From assembly GCA_946408655.1 (NCBI GenBank), contig CAMJTE010000007.1, positions 1 to 33,666 of the forward strand: a DNA stretch of 33,666 bases, in the 5' to 3' direction. The position numbers were made by a program, and so were the translations under genes. This stretch comes from an uncultured Caryophanales bacterium (GTDB taxonomy: Bacteria; Bacillota_I; Bacilli_A; RF39; UBA660). Under the pieces are notes generated by a model that was not told where the DNA came from, searched no databases, and was given only the letters and a program-made list of their open reading frames with translations. The first letter of the stretch is position 1; each line of letters starts with the position of its first letter. Below, one piece after another: positions 19,077-28,340 of the stretch.

Positions 19077-19190
19077 ATGGAAAGTGTAGAAATATTAAAA
19101 GCTTTAAAATTAATTGGTTATGATAATGATATAGATATTAATAATGATTTGTATGATTATAGTAGAGAACAAGAATTAGTAACTGCATAA
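19077..19190 (+). CDS. small hypothetical protein (37 aa)
   Basis: MESVEILKALKLIGYDNDIDINNDLYDYSREQELVTA. Confidence 0.4.
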   Translation: MESVEILKALKLIGYDNDIDINNDLYDYSREQELVTA

Positions 19191-19210
19191 TTGATAGGAG
19201 TTTGAATTAT

Positions 19211-19657
19211 ATGAAAGATGAAATATATGAATATTTAATAAATTATGGTTTTAGTAAAGAAAATTTAGATAAATTCGAAGAATTAAATGAAGATATGTAT
19301 TTTGTATCTTTAGAAAAAGTTAAAGAAAATATAGATTTCTTTGCAAGCAAAGAATTAAATAATATAGAAATTATTAGTTTAGTTAATATCAATCCTTTTA
19401 TATTAACTCTATCTTCAAAAAGAAAGAATGCATTTGATGAAATATATATTAACAAATTAAATTTATCTAATGAAGAAATTAAAAATTTATTAAATATTAA
19501 TAATAATATTTATACATGCAGTCCATTAGAACTTGATAAAATCATTAATTATTTAGTTAATGATAAGAATTATTCTATTGATAATATTAAAAAGATTATA
19601 TTAACTAATCCTAATATAATAAATAAAAAAATAGATGAAATTGTGGAAATTATATAG
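19211..19657 (+). CDS. mTERF-like helical-repeat protein
   Basis: repeats such as GFSKENLDKFEELNEDMYFVSLEKVKENIDFF / EIISLVNINPFILTLSSKRK / SIDNIKKIILTNPNIINKKIDEI. Confidence 0.5.
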   Translation: MKDEIYEYLINYGFSKENLDKFEELNEDMYFVSLEKVKENIDFFASKELNNIEIISLVNINPFILTLSSKRKNAFDEIYINKLNLSNEEIKNLLNINNNIYTCSPLELDKIINYLVNDKNYSIDNIKKIILTNPNIINKKIDEIVEII

Positions 19658-19668
19658 GCGGTGTTTAT

Positions 19669-22389
19669 ATGTATGAATATTTATTAGAAAACTTAATTAG
19701 TTATAGACAAGTTGATGGAAATTTAAGAAGAGCTGCTAAAAAAGGATTAGTATCGGAATTATATAGAAAACAAATGAATGCCCTAGCACTTAAATATTTC
19801 GGAGTAGACTCAAATGGAAATTATACAGAAAATAAAGAAGATATTGTTGCCTATAGATGTCCTTATAGTGGTGAAATAATAAATGACCTATCAACTGCTT
19901 GGCTAGAACATATATTGCCAATATCAAGTGATGGTGGAACTGTATTATTTAATTGTATTCCTATTCTAAAAGAAGTTAATTCATCAAAAAACGATGAACC
20001 TAATCTTTTAGTATGGTGGCAAGGAAAAGGTAAAGAATATTTTAGTTATGATAGATTAGAAAGATTAATTCAATATATGTTAGAAGCATATACACTAGCC
20101 TTTAAAGAACCAATTGAGGAGGAATTATATGATTACGATAATTCATTAAACAATGATGATTATATCGAAAATGATGATTTATCAATAGATTTAAAAGATA
20201 GAATAAGTATCAAGACCAATACAAACATTCAGCAAAATATAACTTATTATCAATTAATTAATGATCTAATAAATGAATTATCTAAAAATAGAGATGTATC
20301 AAAATATAGTTCTCAATTAAATAATATAAAAGAACAAAATGTATTTGGCAATATTAATGAAATTGAAAAAGTAATTAATGTTGTACAAACTGTATTTAAA
20401 GAAGTATTAGGAGATAATTCTAAAAAATATTTATCTTATTCATTAAAAATTGATATGAATAAATTATTAAATTCTTTAAAAACAAATGATTATGAAAATG
20501 AAATAAGAGAAAGAATAAACAATATTAAGTCAATATTAATGAAAGATGGTAAAAATATAAATGATTATTTTGAAAGTATTACTGATATAGAAGAAGAAAA
20601 TATATTATATAAGAATAATTTATCACAAGATGACATAACTTATTTTTTAGAGACTATTAGACTCAGTCACAAAAGTAAAATTAGAATATTTATAGATATG
20701 TTGTCTGATTCTAAGTTTACTAATTATATTAATGGTCTTCCGGATAATAATAACATCTTTTCAGTTAATAATAAGATTCACTTTAAAAATTATGAGCATA
20801 TTCATGGATTGCATGTTTTACAATTTTGGAAAAATAATAGCGAAGAAATTGTAAGTGAAATTATGAGGCTGAGACAAGAGTTATTAGCAAATAATGCAAA
20901 AACAACCGATGAAAGATTAGTAAAATTAAATTCTGCATTAAAAGCAATAGATGATTACAATTTTGCAAATCAATACTTTCCTCAAAAAAGGATAGAAGTT
21001 TTTATAGAAATGTTATCAAATTCTAAATATACAAATTATGTAAATGGAACTTTTGATGAAAATAATATTTTTGCAAGAGATAATAAAGTTCCATTTGAGG
21101 GATATGAACATATTCAAGGCTTAAATACTAGTCATTTTTGGACATATAATTCAGATAGAATTATACAAACAATAAACACATTAAAAAATAATTTGGAAAG
21201 AAAAGAAGAAAAAACATATGAAGAAGAACAAAAACTAATTAAATTAAATATGGCTTTAAAAGCAATAGATAACTATAATTTTGCTAATAAAAGCAATTCG
21301 CAGAGTAGAATAGAAGTCTTTATAGAAATGCTATCAAATCCTAAATATACTAATTATATAAATGGAACACTTGATAACAATAATATTTTTGGCTTGAATG
21401 AAATTCCATTTGAAGGATATGAACATATACAAGGTTTAAACACTAGTCATTTTTGGACACGTAATTCAGATAAAATTATACAAACAATAAATATATTAAA
21501 AAATAATTTGGAAAGAAAAGAAGAAAAAACATATGAAGAAGAACAAAAACTAATTAAATTAAATATGGCTTTAAAAGCAATAGATAACTATAATTTTGCT
21601 AATAAAAGCAATTCGCAGAGTAGAATAGAAGTCTTTATAGAAATGCTATCAAATCCTAAATATACTAATTATATAAACGGAACACTAGATAACAATAATA
21701 TTTTTGGCTTGAATGAAATTCCGTTTGAAGGATATGAACACATAAATGGATTAAATACTAAGCAATTTTGGCGTGTAAATTCAGATAAAATTATAGAAAC
21801 GATTTATATGCAAAAAAATGAATTAGATAATAAAGAGAATAGAACACAAAATGAAGAACAAAAACTGATTAAATTAAATATGGCTTTAAAAGCAATAGAT
21901 GATTATAATTTTGTCAACAAAAACAACCCAAAATATAGAATAGAAAAATTTATAGAAATGCTATCAGATTCTAAATATACAAATTATACTAATAATATTC
22001 CAGATGATAATAATATTTTTTCTGCGAAAAACAAAATTCCATTTGAAGGATATGAACACATAGATGGCTTAAATACTAGCCAATTTTGGAATCGCTATTC
22101 TGTAAAAAATATCATTCCTTTACTTTTTTATAGTAGTAACTATAATGATTTAAAATATGATTTTGCTAGAAATGCAGTAATGGGGTATTTAAATTACAAT
22201 AGAAGAAGAAAAAAACAACCTGAATTTAAAATTATTGATGAATATATTGATACATTAGATAAAACTAAAAAAGAGGTTAAATCATTATTAGAATTAAGAG
22301 CATCACTGCTATTAAGAAAACAACAATTAAGTATTGAAAATCATGAATTGACTGAAGAATTAAATTCTTCTTATAGGAGAGCAATGTAA
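19669..22389 (+). CDS. HNH endonuclease-like protein with five ~105-aa repeats
   Basis: YRCPYSGEIINDLSTAWLEHILPISSDGGTVLFNCIPILKEVNSSKND (HNH-like); five copies of (R)IEVFIEMLSN.KYTNYINGT.DNNNIF...PFEGYEHI.GLNT..FW. Confidence 0.72.
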   Translation: MYEYLLENLISYRQVDGNLRRAAKKGLVSELYRKQMNALALKYFGVDSNGNYTENKEDIVAYRCPYSGEIINDLSTAWLEHILPISSDGGTVLFNCIPILKEVNSSKNDEPNLLVWWQGKGKEYFSYDRLERLIQYMLEAYTLAFKEPIEEELYDYDNSLNNDDYIENDDLSIDLKDRISIKTNTNIQQNITYYQLINDLINELSKNRDVSKYSSQLNNIKEQNVFGNINEIEKVINVVQTVFKEVLGDNSKKYLSYSLKIDMNKLLNSLKTNDYENEIRERINNIKSILMKDGKNINDYFESITDIEEENILYKNNLSQDDITYFLETIRLSHKSKIRIFIDMLSDSKFTNYINGLPDNNNIFSVNNKIHFKNYEHIHGLHVLQFWKNNSEEIVSEIMRLRQELLANNAKTTDERLVKLNSALKAIDDYNFANQYFPQKRIEVFIEMLSNSKYTNYVNGTFDENNIFARDNKVPFEGYEHIQGLNTSHFWTYNSDRIIQTINTLKNNLERKEEKTYEEEQKLIKLNMALKAIDNYNFANKSNSQSRIEVFIEMLSNPKYTNYINGTLDNNNIFGLNEIPFEGYEHIQGLNTSHFWTRNSDKIIQTINILKNNLERKEEKTYEEEQKLIKLNMALKAIDNYNFANKSNSQSRIEVFIEMLSNPKYTNYINGTLDNNNIFGLNEIPFEGYEHINGLNTKQFWRVNSDKIIETIYMQKNELDNKENRTQNEEQKLIKLNMALKAIDDYNFVNKNNPKYRIEKFIEMLSDSKYTNYTNNIPDDNNIFSAKNKIPFEGYEHIDGLNTSQFWNRYSVKNIIPLLFYSSNYNDLKYDFARNAVMGYLNYNRRRKKQPEFKIIDEYIDTLDKTKKEVKSLLELRASLLLRKQQLSIENHELTEELNSSYRRAM
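20680..22120 (+). repeat. tandem protein-coding repeats (~315 bp period), two central copies nearly identical at DNA level
   Basis: segment from 21181 reappears with very few changes from 21496 (offset 315 bp). Confidence 0.92.
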
Positions 22390-22390
22390 T

Positions 22391-22603
22391 ATGAATGATA
22401 AAATAATTGAATTAGAAGAATATAAAAATATAATAAATAATAAAAATAATTTAGATAATGGTACTACAAACGTCGAGGAGTTATCACTTGAAGAACTAGA
22501 AGATGTTAGTAAATTATATAGAAGTGAAGTTACTAAACTATCACAAGAAGTTCAAGTTTTAGAAGAAGAAAATATAAAACTTAAAAGACTTCTTGAAAAA
22601 TAA
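22391..22603 (+). CDS. small coiled-coil protein
   Basis: heptad-like ELEEYKNI..VTKLSQEVQVLEEENIKLKRLLEK. Confidence 0.6.
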   Translation: MNDKIIELEEYKNIINNKNNLDNGTTNVEELSLEELEDVSKLYRSEVTKLSQEVQVLEEENIKLKRLLEK

Positions 22604-22619
22604 TGGAGGTATTACATCT

Positions 22620-23612
22620 ATGTTAAAAAATTTATTTGAAAAAAGGAAAAGTGAATTTAAGAACTATGTTTTAGATAATCATATATTACCTAAAGTATGG
22701 AAAGTAAGATTTAGTGATGGTACTGATATGAGAATATGGTTTAATAAAATATCAAAGGTAGCTGAATTTAAAGATTTTATTACTGAGATTGATGATATAT
22801 TAAATAAGTATGATTCTAAAGTATTAAGTGATAAAGAAAAGGAAGAAGAGTTTTTGAATTACATTCATAGATATAATCAAATACCATTATATGGACAAGC
22901 ATATTTCTCTGATAATGATGAGATGAATTCATGGTATATGAGTTATAGAAATAATAATAGAGATTATGAAACTATAGTTTATAATAGTTTAAGTGAGTAT
23001 AATAATCTTGATTTAGCAGCTATCTGGTCATTTATTAGAGATGAATTTATAAGTATAATAAAGACATTAAAAAGAATACCTAATCATGGAGAGTTTATTA
23101 TTAGGAATGGTATTGATGTAAGAGTTATATATGATAAATTAGTATCCTTTGATCCAGAAACTACTGAACAGTTGTTGCTTCACTTACAAACATATAATAG
23201 GAATAAATTATCACAAGATGATAGGTTAAGTGAGTTCTTAGAGTGTGTATCTAATTTAGGTTATATACCTTATATACAAGAGTCTAGATTTTCTGATGGT
23301 ACTGATATGTTTACTTGGTATAGTAGATATAAGAATAAAGTTACTAATTTAGAAAATGAAGTAAGTAGTAGAATTAAAGGAGAAACTCCAATTAGAAAAG
23401 TTAATATATATCTTATTCCTAATTTTAGAAATACTGGTGGTAAGTTTTATACAGTATGTTCTAATATAGGTGAAAGATTAGATTTATCGCAGGTATCATC
23501 ATTTGAAGAAGCAAAGATGCTTGATGATAGTTTAGTAAAACGTGGTGGCGTAATATTAAAACAAGATGAAGAGATTGATAGTGTTGATTTTACGAAAGGA
23601 AAGTCTAAATAA
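22620..23612 (+). CDS. repeat protein, helicase-associated-domain-like modules
   Basis: three to four repeats of EFLNYIHRYNQIPLYGQAYFSDNDEMNSWYMSYRN / LSEFLECVSNLGYIPYIQESRFSDGTDMFTWYSRYKN; RBS ggaggt. Confidence 0.55.
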   Translation: MLKNLFEKRKSEFKNYVLDNHILPKVWKVRFSDGTDMRIWFNKISKVAEFKDFITEIDDILNKYDSKVLSDKEKEEEFLNYIHRYNQIPLYGQAYFSDNDEMNSWYMSYRNNNRDYETIVYNSLSEYNNLDLAAIWSFIRDEFISIIKTLKRIPNHGEFIIRNGIDVRVIYDKLVSFDPETTEQLLLHLQTYNRNKLSQDDRLSEFLECVSNLGYIPYIQESRFSDGTDMFTWYSRYKNKVTNLENEVSSRIKGETPIRKVNIYLIPNFRNTGGKFYTVCSNIGERLDLSQVSSFEEAKMLDDSLVKRGGVILKQDEEIDSVDFTKGKSK

Positions 23613-23896
23613 TGAAGATTAATGCAATAGATGAAAGTGGTAAATTAAAAGAATATGATGTTATATTAACTTATCATAGTGATGAATATAATAAGGATTA
23701 TATTGTATATACAGATAATATTTATAATTCAAATAATGAGTTACAAGTATATATTAATGAGTATAATAAAGATAGTGTAGAAGATACTGTTAAGGATATT
23801 ACTGATACAAATGAATATAATAAGATTAAATCTGATATTGATAGTGTGTTAGTAAATATGAAAAATGAGTCAGATATACTTAATAATAGTGAATAA
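23612..23896 (+). CDS. DUF1292-like protein
   Basis: YDVILTYHSDEYNKDYIVYTDNIYNSNNELQVYINEYNKDS. Confidence 0.65.
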   Translation: MKINAIDESGKLKEYDVILTYHSDEYNKDYIVYTDNIYNSNNELQVYINEYNKDSVEDTVKDITDTNEYNKIKSDIDSVLVNMKNESDILNNSE

Positions 23897-24078
23897 TGAT
23901 AATTAGTAATCTAGGTATTAATGGTATATATCAGAAATTTGATGGAAATCATAAAACTGTTGAAGGTAATGATAATAGAAGTGAAGTATTTAGAAGTGTT
24001 TGTATTTTTATTGATATCATACTTAATAAAGAAAAGAAATATGAATCAAGTGATATAGGTATAGTTAATGTTAATTAG
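23896..24078 (+). CDS. hypothetical protein
   Basis: 60-aa ORF, start overlaps previous stop. Confidence 0.45.
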   Translation: MIISNLGINGIYQKFDGNHKTVEGNDNRSEVFRSVCIFIDIILNKEKKYESSDIGIVNVN

Positions 24079-24147
24079 TTCATATAAATTGGTTTATAAA
24101 GTAATCATTTATAAAAAGTTACATAAATTAGTCAAAAACACAAAAAT

Positions 24148-24192
24148 GACATAAAACGACATGAATTTGACATAAATTGACCTAAATTCGAC
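24148..24192 (+). repeat. five GACAT/GACCT motifs at 10/11/10/11-bp spacing
   Basis: GAC at 24148, 24158, 24169, 24179, 24190. Confidence 0.9.
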
Positions 24193-24203
24193 ATGAAAAA
24201 GTC

Positions 24204-24231
24204 TTGACTTGCACTTGTCAAGTGGTATAAT
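24204..24231 (+). promoter_or_regulatory. near-consensus promoter with palindromic operator
   Basis: TTGACT -16 bp- TATAAT; palindrome CACTTGTCAAGTG (24212-24224) in the spacer. Confidence 0.8.
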
Positions 24232-24244
24232 ATGGTAAAATAAG

Positions 24245-24301
24245 TTGATTTTGCAAGGAATTATAGTAGTAGTTGCTGCAGGAATAGTTTGTTCATATTG
24301 A
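24245..24301 (+). CDS. possible 18-aa hydrophobic peptide
   Basis: TTG-start ORF MILQGIIVVVAAGIVCSY between the strong promoter and a terminator; RBS unclear. Confidence 0.3.
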   Translation: MILQGIIVVVAAGIVCSY

Positions 24302-24308
24302 TTATTAA

Positions 24309-24338
24309 AATAATACATTATAGTGTGTATTATTTTTT
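24309..24338 (+). terminator. Rho-independent terminator of ~100-nt transcript
   Basis: AATAATACA-N8-TGTATTATT followed by T tract. Confidence 0.8.
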
Positions 24339-24874
24339 TATGTGGCACTACATTTTTTAATAGCAATCTTGTATAGTGTCAGTTGTAATTTTTTATGACA
24401 TTTCATGATTATACTGATATATAAGGGATTAATTTGAAAATTAGTGTCGTAAAAAAGAGTAAAGTGTCATTTTTGCACGTGCAAAAATAGTATTGCCACC
24501 CACGTTTTCCTTTATATTATAAGGGATAACAACTAATTGAGTGGCTCGTCTCTTATCCTGATTAAAAATACCTAGTATTTTTAGCGTAAATTATGCTTAA
24601 TTTGACACTATAGAAAATATATTGAAAGGAGGTGATATTTGTAGGATTATTTTATATATGAATTTCCAGAGAATAAACTTTTTCATTTTTTTACAAAAAA
24701 CTCTTGCAAAAATCACTTTTTTAAGTGATAAATAAAACGAATTAAAAATGTCATTAAACATGATTTATATGACTGTCATTAAATGTGAGTATTAGGTTTG
24801 AATAGTTATAAGTACAAAATTATAAATACTCTTAAAATAGCTTTAATTCGTTTGTTAGGAAGGGGTATTTAAAA

Positions 24875-25474
24875 GTGAGTAGAAAAAGGAAATCAGCAAA
24901 TGAGAATAATGTTATTGAATTTGATGATATTAAAGAATTGGAGAATACTTTTATGTATATAACAGAAACAACTAAGAAGGTTAAAATATTCTTTGGAATA
25001 TTACTTAGATTAGATGATAAATCTAAAATGGCAGTATTACTATATTTGTTTAGTAAACTTAATTGTAATCAAGTAAATGATAAGAATGAAGTTAATCCAG
25101 ATTTGCTTGATGGTAGTGATGATATTATTATATTTAATTTAGAAGTAATAGGATATGATATGCATACTACTGAGGCTTTTTTGGAATACAATGTATTTCA
25201 GTATAACTTGAAAGAAAGAAATAAAAGGGGGTATCTTTATATAGATAATGGATTTGTAATAGGGATAAAGCCTACATTATTTATAAGTTTAGTAATAGCT
25301 ATATTTGAAAAGTTATCGTTTAGTGAGCAAATAGATGTATTTGCTGAACTTATAATTAGATATGATAATGATACCTATTTTGATTCACTAGAGCCTGAAG
25401 TGTTATTTGTAGGAAATAGAAGTGGATTTGATGTTGCAAAAGCAATAAACGAGTGGAAGAAGAAAAATATATAG
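24875..25474 (+). CDS. hypothetical protein
   Basis: 199-aa ORF with RBS ggaagggg. Confidence 0.7.
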   Translation: MSRKRKSANENNVIEFDDIKELENTFMYITETTKKVKIFFGILLRLDDKSKMAVLLYLFSKLNCNQVNDKNEVNPDLLDGSDDIIIFNLEVIGYDMHTTEAFLEYNVFQYNLKERNKRGYLYIDNGFVIGIKPTLFISLVIAIFEKLSFSEQIDVFAELIIRYDNDTYFDSLEPEVLFVGNRSGFDVAKAINEWKKKNI

Positions 25475-25492
25475 AAAAAAACTAAATTGTTG

Positions 25493-25597
25493 TTTGAAAA
25501 CTTAATTAATTTCAAATGATGATTTAGTCTAATATTGTCCTTTGTGATATTAAGTTTTCAAATTTTTGTAGAACTTAGTATCGCAAGTTCTTTTTTA
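25493..25597 (+). ncRNA. structured noncoding transcript/leader candidate
   Basis: perfect 14-bp inverted repeat TTTGAAAACTTAAT (25493-25506) / ATTAAGTTTTCAAA (25549-25562), then terminator AGAACTT-N8-AAGTTCT-TTTTTT. Confidence 0.45.
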
Positions 25598-25635
25598 GTT
25601 TTATTTAAATATGCTAAAAAGGAGAGGATGATTAT

Positions 25636-25842
25636 ATGTATAATACTTCAAAGATTCCATCAAAGATTATTGAAACTGAATTAAGTATTAGATTGCTTGA
25701 GTATTTAAAAAGAAATAATACTATAGATGATGGAATGTATAATTATTGTATTAATAAATTAGTAAGAAAAATAGAGATAGAAAAAAATAAAATTGATGAT
25801 AATTATATAGAAAATGATAGTAATTATAAAATATTAGTTTAG
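25636..25842 (+). CDS. small SHOCT-like protein upstream of E2 recombinase
   Basis: IIETELSIRLLEYLKRNNTIDDGMYNYCINKLVRKIE; RBS aggagagg. Confidence 0.65.
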   Translation: MYNTSKIPSKIIETELSIRLLEYLKRNNTIDDGMYNYCINKLVRKIEIEKNKIDDNYIENDSNYKILV

Positions 25843-25852
25843 GAGGCTAACT

Positions 25853-27514
25853 ATGGACTTATATACAGTTAGGAATAATATATTAAAAGGTATTCCTTTA
25901 CAAGAATTAAATCTTAGGGTATGTTTTTATGCTAGAGTATCAACAGATAAAGATTTGCAGTTGCACTCACTACAAACACAGATAACATTTTTTAATGATT
26001 ATATTAGTAAAGTTCCTAACTGGCGCTTTGTAGGTTCATATATAGATGAAGGAATAAGCGGAACGCAGGTTAAAAAACGTGAAGAATTTTTAAGAATGAT
26101 TGAAGATGCAAAAAATCATAAATTTGACTTAATTCTTACAAAAGAGATATCTAGGTTTTCTAGAAGCACATTAGATAGTATTAAATATACACAAGAATTA
26201 TTATCAAGTGGTGTAGGTGTATACTTTTTAAATGATAACATTAATACTATATTACCTGATTCGGAACTTAGACTTACAATTATGTCTTCAATTGCTCAGG
26301 ATGAGGTTAGAAAATTATCTGAAAGAGTTGCATTTGGTATGAATAGAAGTATTGATAATGGTGTTGTACTAGGGTGCTCTAATATATATGGATATGTAAA
26401 AGATAAAGGAAAACTTGTAATAGATGAAAAACAAGCAGAGATGGTTAGAATAATATATGATAGATATGCAAATACCTCTGATGGTGTATCTAAAATATCA
26501 AGATATTTATACTCACTTGGATATAAAAGTAAAACTGGTAAAAGGATTGATACAACGATTATTACAAGAATTATAAAAAATCCTAAATATAAAGGATATT
26601 ATTGTGGACGTAAGTCTAAAGTAGAAGATTATAGGACTAAGAAAAAGAAGTTTTTAAATGAATCAGAATGGATTTTATATAAAGATGAAGAATCAGTTCC
26701 TGCTTTAGTATCTGAAGAGTTATGGGAACGGGCAAATATCAAATTAAAAAGTAGACAAAAGAGTTTTGATAATAGATTAGAAGATAAAACAATATTTCAA
26801 AATAGGTATACATATTCAGGTAAAATATATTGTGGATGTCATAAACTTACTTATCATAGGGTGGGCGCTGGAAAAAGGAAGAAAAATCCTGTTTGGGAGT
26901 GTCAGGTTTATAGAAAAGAAAGCTTAAAAGGGTGTACTAATCCTAGATTATTTGAGCGTGAATTAGATGAACTATTTAGTGATATACTTAATAAATTATT
27001 GAATAAAACAAATACATTTTTTGATGAGATATTAAAAGAATGTAAAAACTATTTAATGATTAATAATAGTAAAAATGATATTAAAAAGTATGAATCTAAA
27101 ATACAAGTTTTAAATAATAAAAAAGATAAACTGTTAGAACTTGTTATGGAAGAATATATAACTAAGGATGAATATAAAAAACAATTAGATATAATTAATA
27201 GTGATTTAGAAAAATATAAAGATAATATTAATAAATTAAATGATAATAATAAAGATGAAAACTATATTAAAAATAAAATTAAAGAAATTAAACAAGTTTT
27301 AGAAAAATATAATTTAGATAGTGTTTGTTATAGTGATTTATTTAATGAATTAGTAGATAGAGTATATGTTTATAAAGAAGAAGGTAAAAAAATAAAATTA
27401 GATATTTTTATTAAAACTGGAGAATGTATAAAATCATTCTCCAATGAATTAGGTAAAAAGTTTCATTTGCAGGACCCCGTTACAACAAATAACTGCGGTA
27501 TCTGCGGCAATTAA
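25853..27514 (+). CDS. large serine recombinase (E2); stop codon lies beyond the element boundary
   Basis: VCFYARVSTDKDLQLHSLQTQ, ILTKEISRFSRSTLDSIKYTQELL; paralogue of the E1 recombinase. Confidence 0.95.
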   Translation: MDLYTVRNNILKGIPLQELNLRVCFYARVSTDKDLQLHSLQTQITFFNDYISKVPNWRFVGSYIDEGISGTQVKKREEFLRMIEDAKNHKFDLILTKEISRFSRSTLDSIKYTQELLSSGVGVYFLNDNINTILPDSELRLTIMSSIAQDEVRKLSERVAFGMNRSIDNGVVLGCSNIYGYVKDKGKLVIDEKQAEMVRIIYDRYANTSDGVSKISRYLYSLGYKSKTGKRIDTTIITRIIKNPKYKGYYCGRKSKVEDYRTKKKKFLNESEWILYKDEESVPALVSEELWERANIKLKSRQKSFDNRLEDKTIFQNRYTYSGKIYCGCHKLTYHRVGAGKRKKNPVWECQVYRKESLKGCTNPRLFERELDELFSDILNKLLNKTNTFFDEILKECKNYLMINNSKNDIKKYESKIQVLNNKKDKLLELVMEEYITKDEYKKQLDIINSDLEKYKDNINKLNDNNKDENYIKNKIKEIKQVLEKYNLDSVCYSDLFNELVDRVYVYKEEGKKIKLDIFIKTGECIKSFSNELGKKFHLQDPVTTNNCGICGN

Positions 27515-27871
27515 CGGTGGTAAATTATATAAACCATATATTGTAAAAAGCATTAATGAACCTGAAACAAATAGTGTAATTGTGAAAAATGAACCTAAAG
27601 TAGTTAGAAAAGTAATAAGTGAAGATACTAGTAAAAAAGTAAGATATGCACTAGAAAGCGTAGTTGCTCGTGGTACTGGACATAATGCTTATATAGCTGA
27701 TTATCGTGTTGGAGGTAAAACAGGTACAGCCCAAAAAGTAGAAAATGGAATTTATTTAAAAGGAAATTATATAACCTCATTTATTGGGTTTTTACCTGCT
27801 AATAATCCCCAGGTTATAGTTTATATTGCAATAGATAATGCCAAAGGTATAACTCAGTATGGAGGAACAGT
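27485..27871 (+). CDS. spoVD: SpoVD-like PBP, fragment C (KTG motif)
   Basis: QITAVSAAINGGKLYKPYIVKS...RYALESVVARGTGHNAYIADYRVGGKTGTAQKV...SFIGFLPANNPQVIVYIAIDNAKGITQYGGT. Confidence 0.93.
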
Positions 27872-27973
27872 ACACGCTCTTCTAAGTGAAAAGAGGAATA
27901 AACTCTTTATTTATAAGGGATTAAGGCAATACTGAAACACTTTTAATATACAAAAATAGTGTTGGAGGCAAAA

Positions 27974-28195
27974 ATGAAAAACTTAGAAGAATTAAGATTT
28001 GTTTTAACATATGAAATGAACGAAATATTTATTAAAATACTAATTATCAAACAAAGACTAGAAGAAGAAATTACAACGAGTGAGCAAATGCTACTAAAAA
28101 AAGAGCTCCATATTTTAACTAATAGGTTTATTAAAGAGTTTAAGAAAAATAATGTAGAACAAATCAAAGACTATAACAATATTATAAATCAGTAG
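27974..28195 (+). CDS. small hypothetical protein
   Basis: MKNLEELRFVLTYEMNEIFIKILIIKQRLEEE..; RBS ttggaggc. Confidence 0.6.
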   Translation: MKNLEELRFVLTYEMNEIFIKILIIKQRLEEEITTSEQMLLKKELHILTNRFIKEFKKNNVEQIKDYNNIINQ

Positions 28196-28300
28196 AGAGT
28201 AATAACTATCTTTTTTGATACCAAACAAAAACCGAACATTAAAACAAAAGAAAATGTGTTATAATATCTATCAATAATTTTTAAATCTTGATAAGATTTA

Positions 28301-28316
28301 ATTGTTCGCGAACAAT
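28301..28316. promoter_or_regulatory. palindromic operator candidate
   Basis: ATTGTTCGCGAACAAT, perfect 16-bp palindrome between a GTTATAATAT promoter-like box and the 28341 gene. Confidence 0.65.
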
Positions 28317-28340
28317 ATAAATTTAAAGGAGTGATGATAG

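Noticed and set aside
20680-22120. CRISPR-like array
   Set aside because: Repeats are long (~315 bp), in-frame and protein coding, with no short direct repeats separated by unique spacers.
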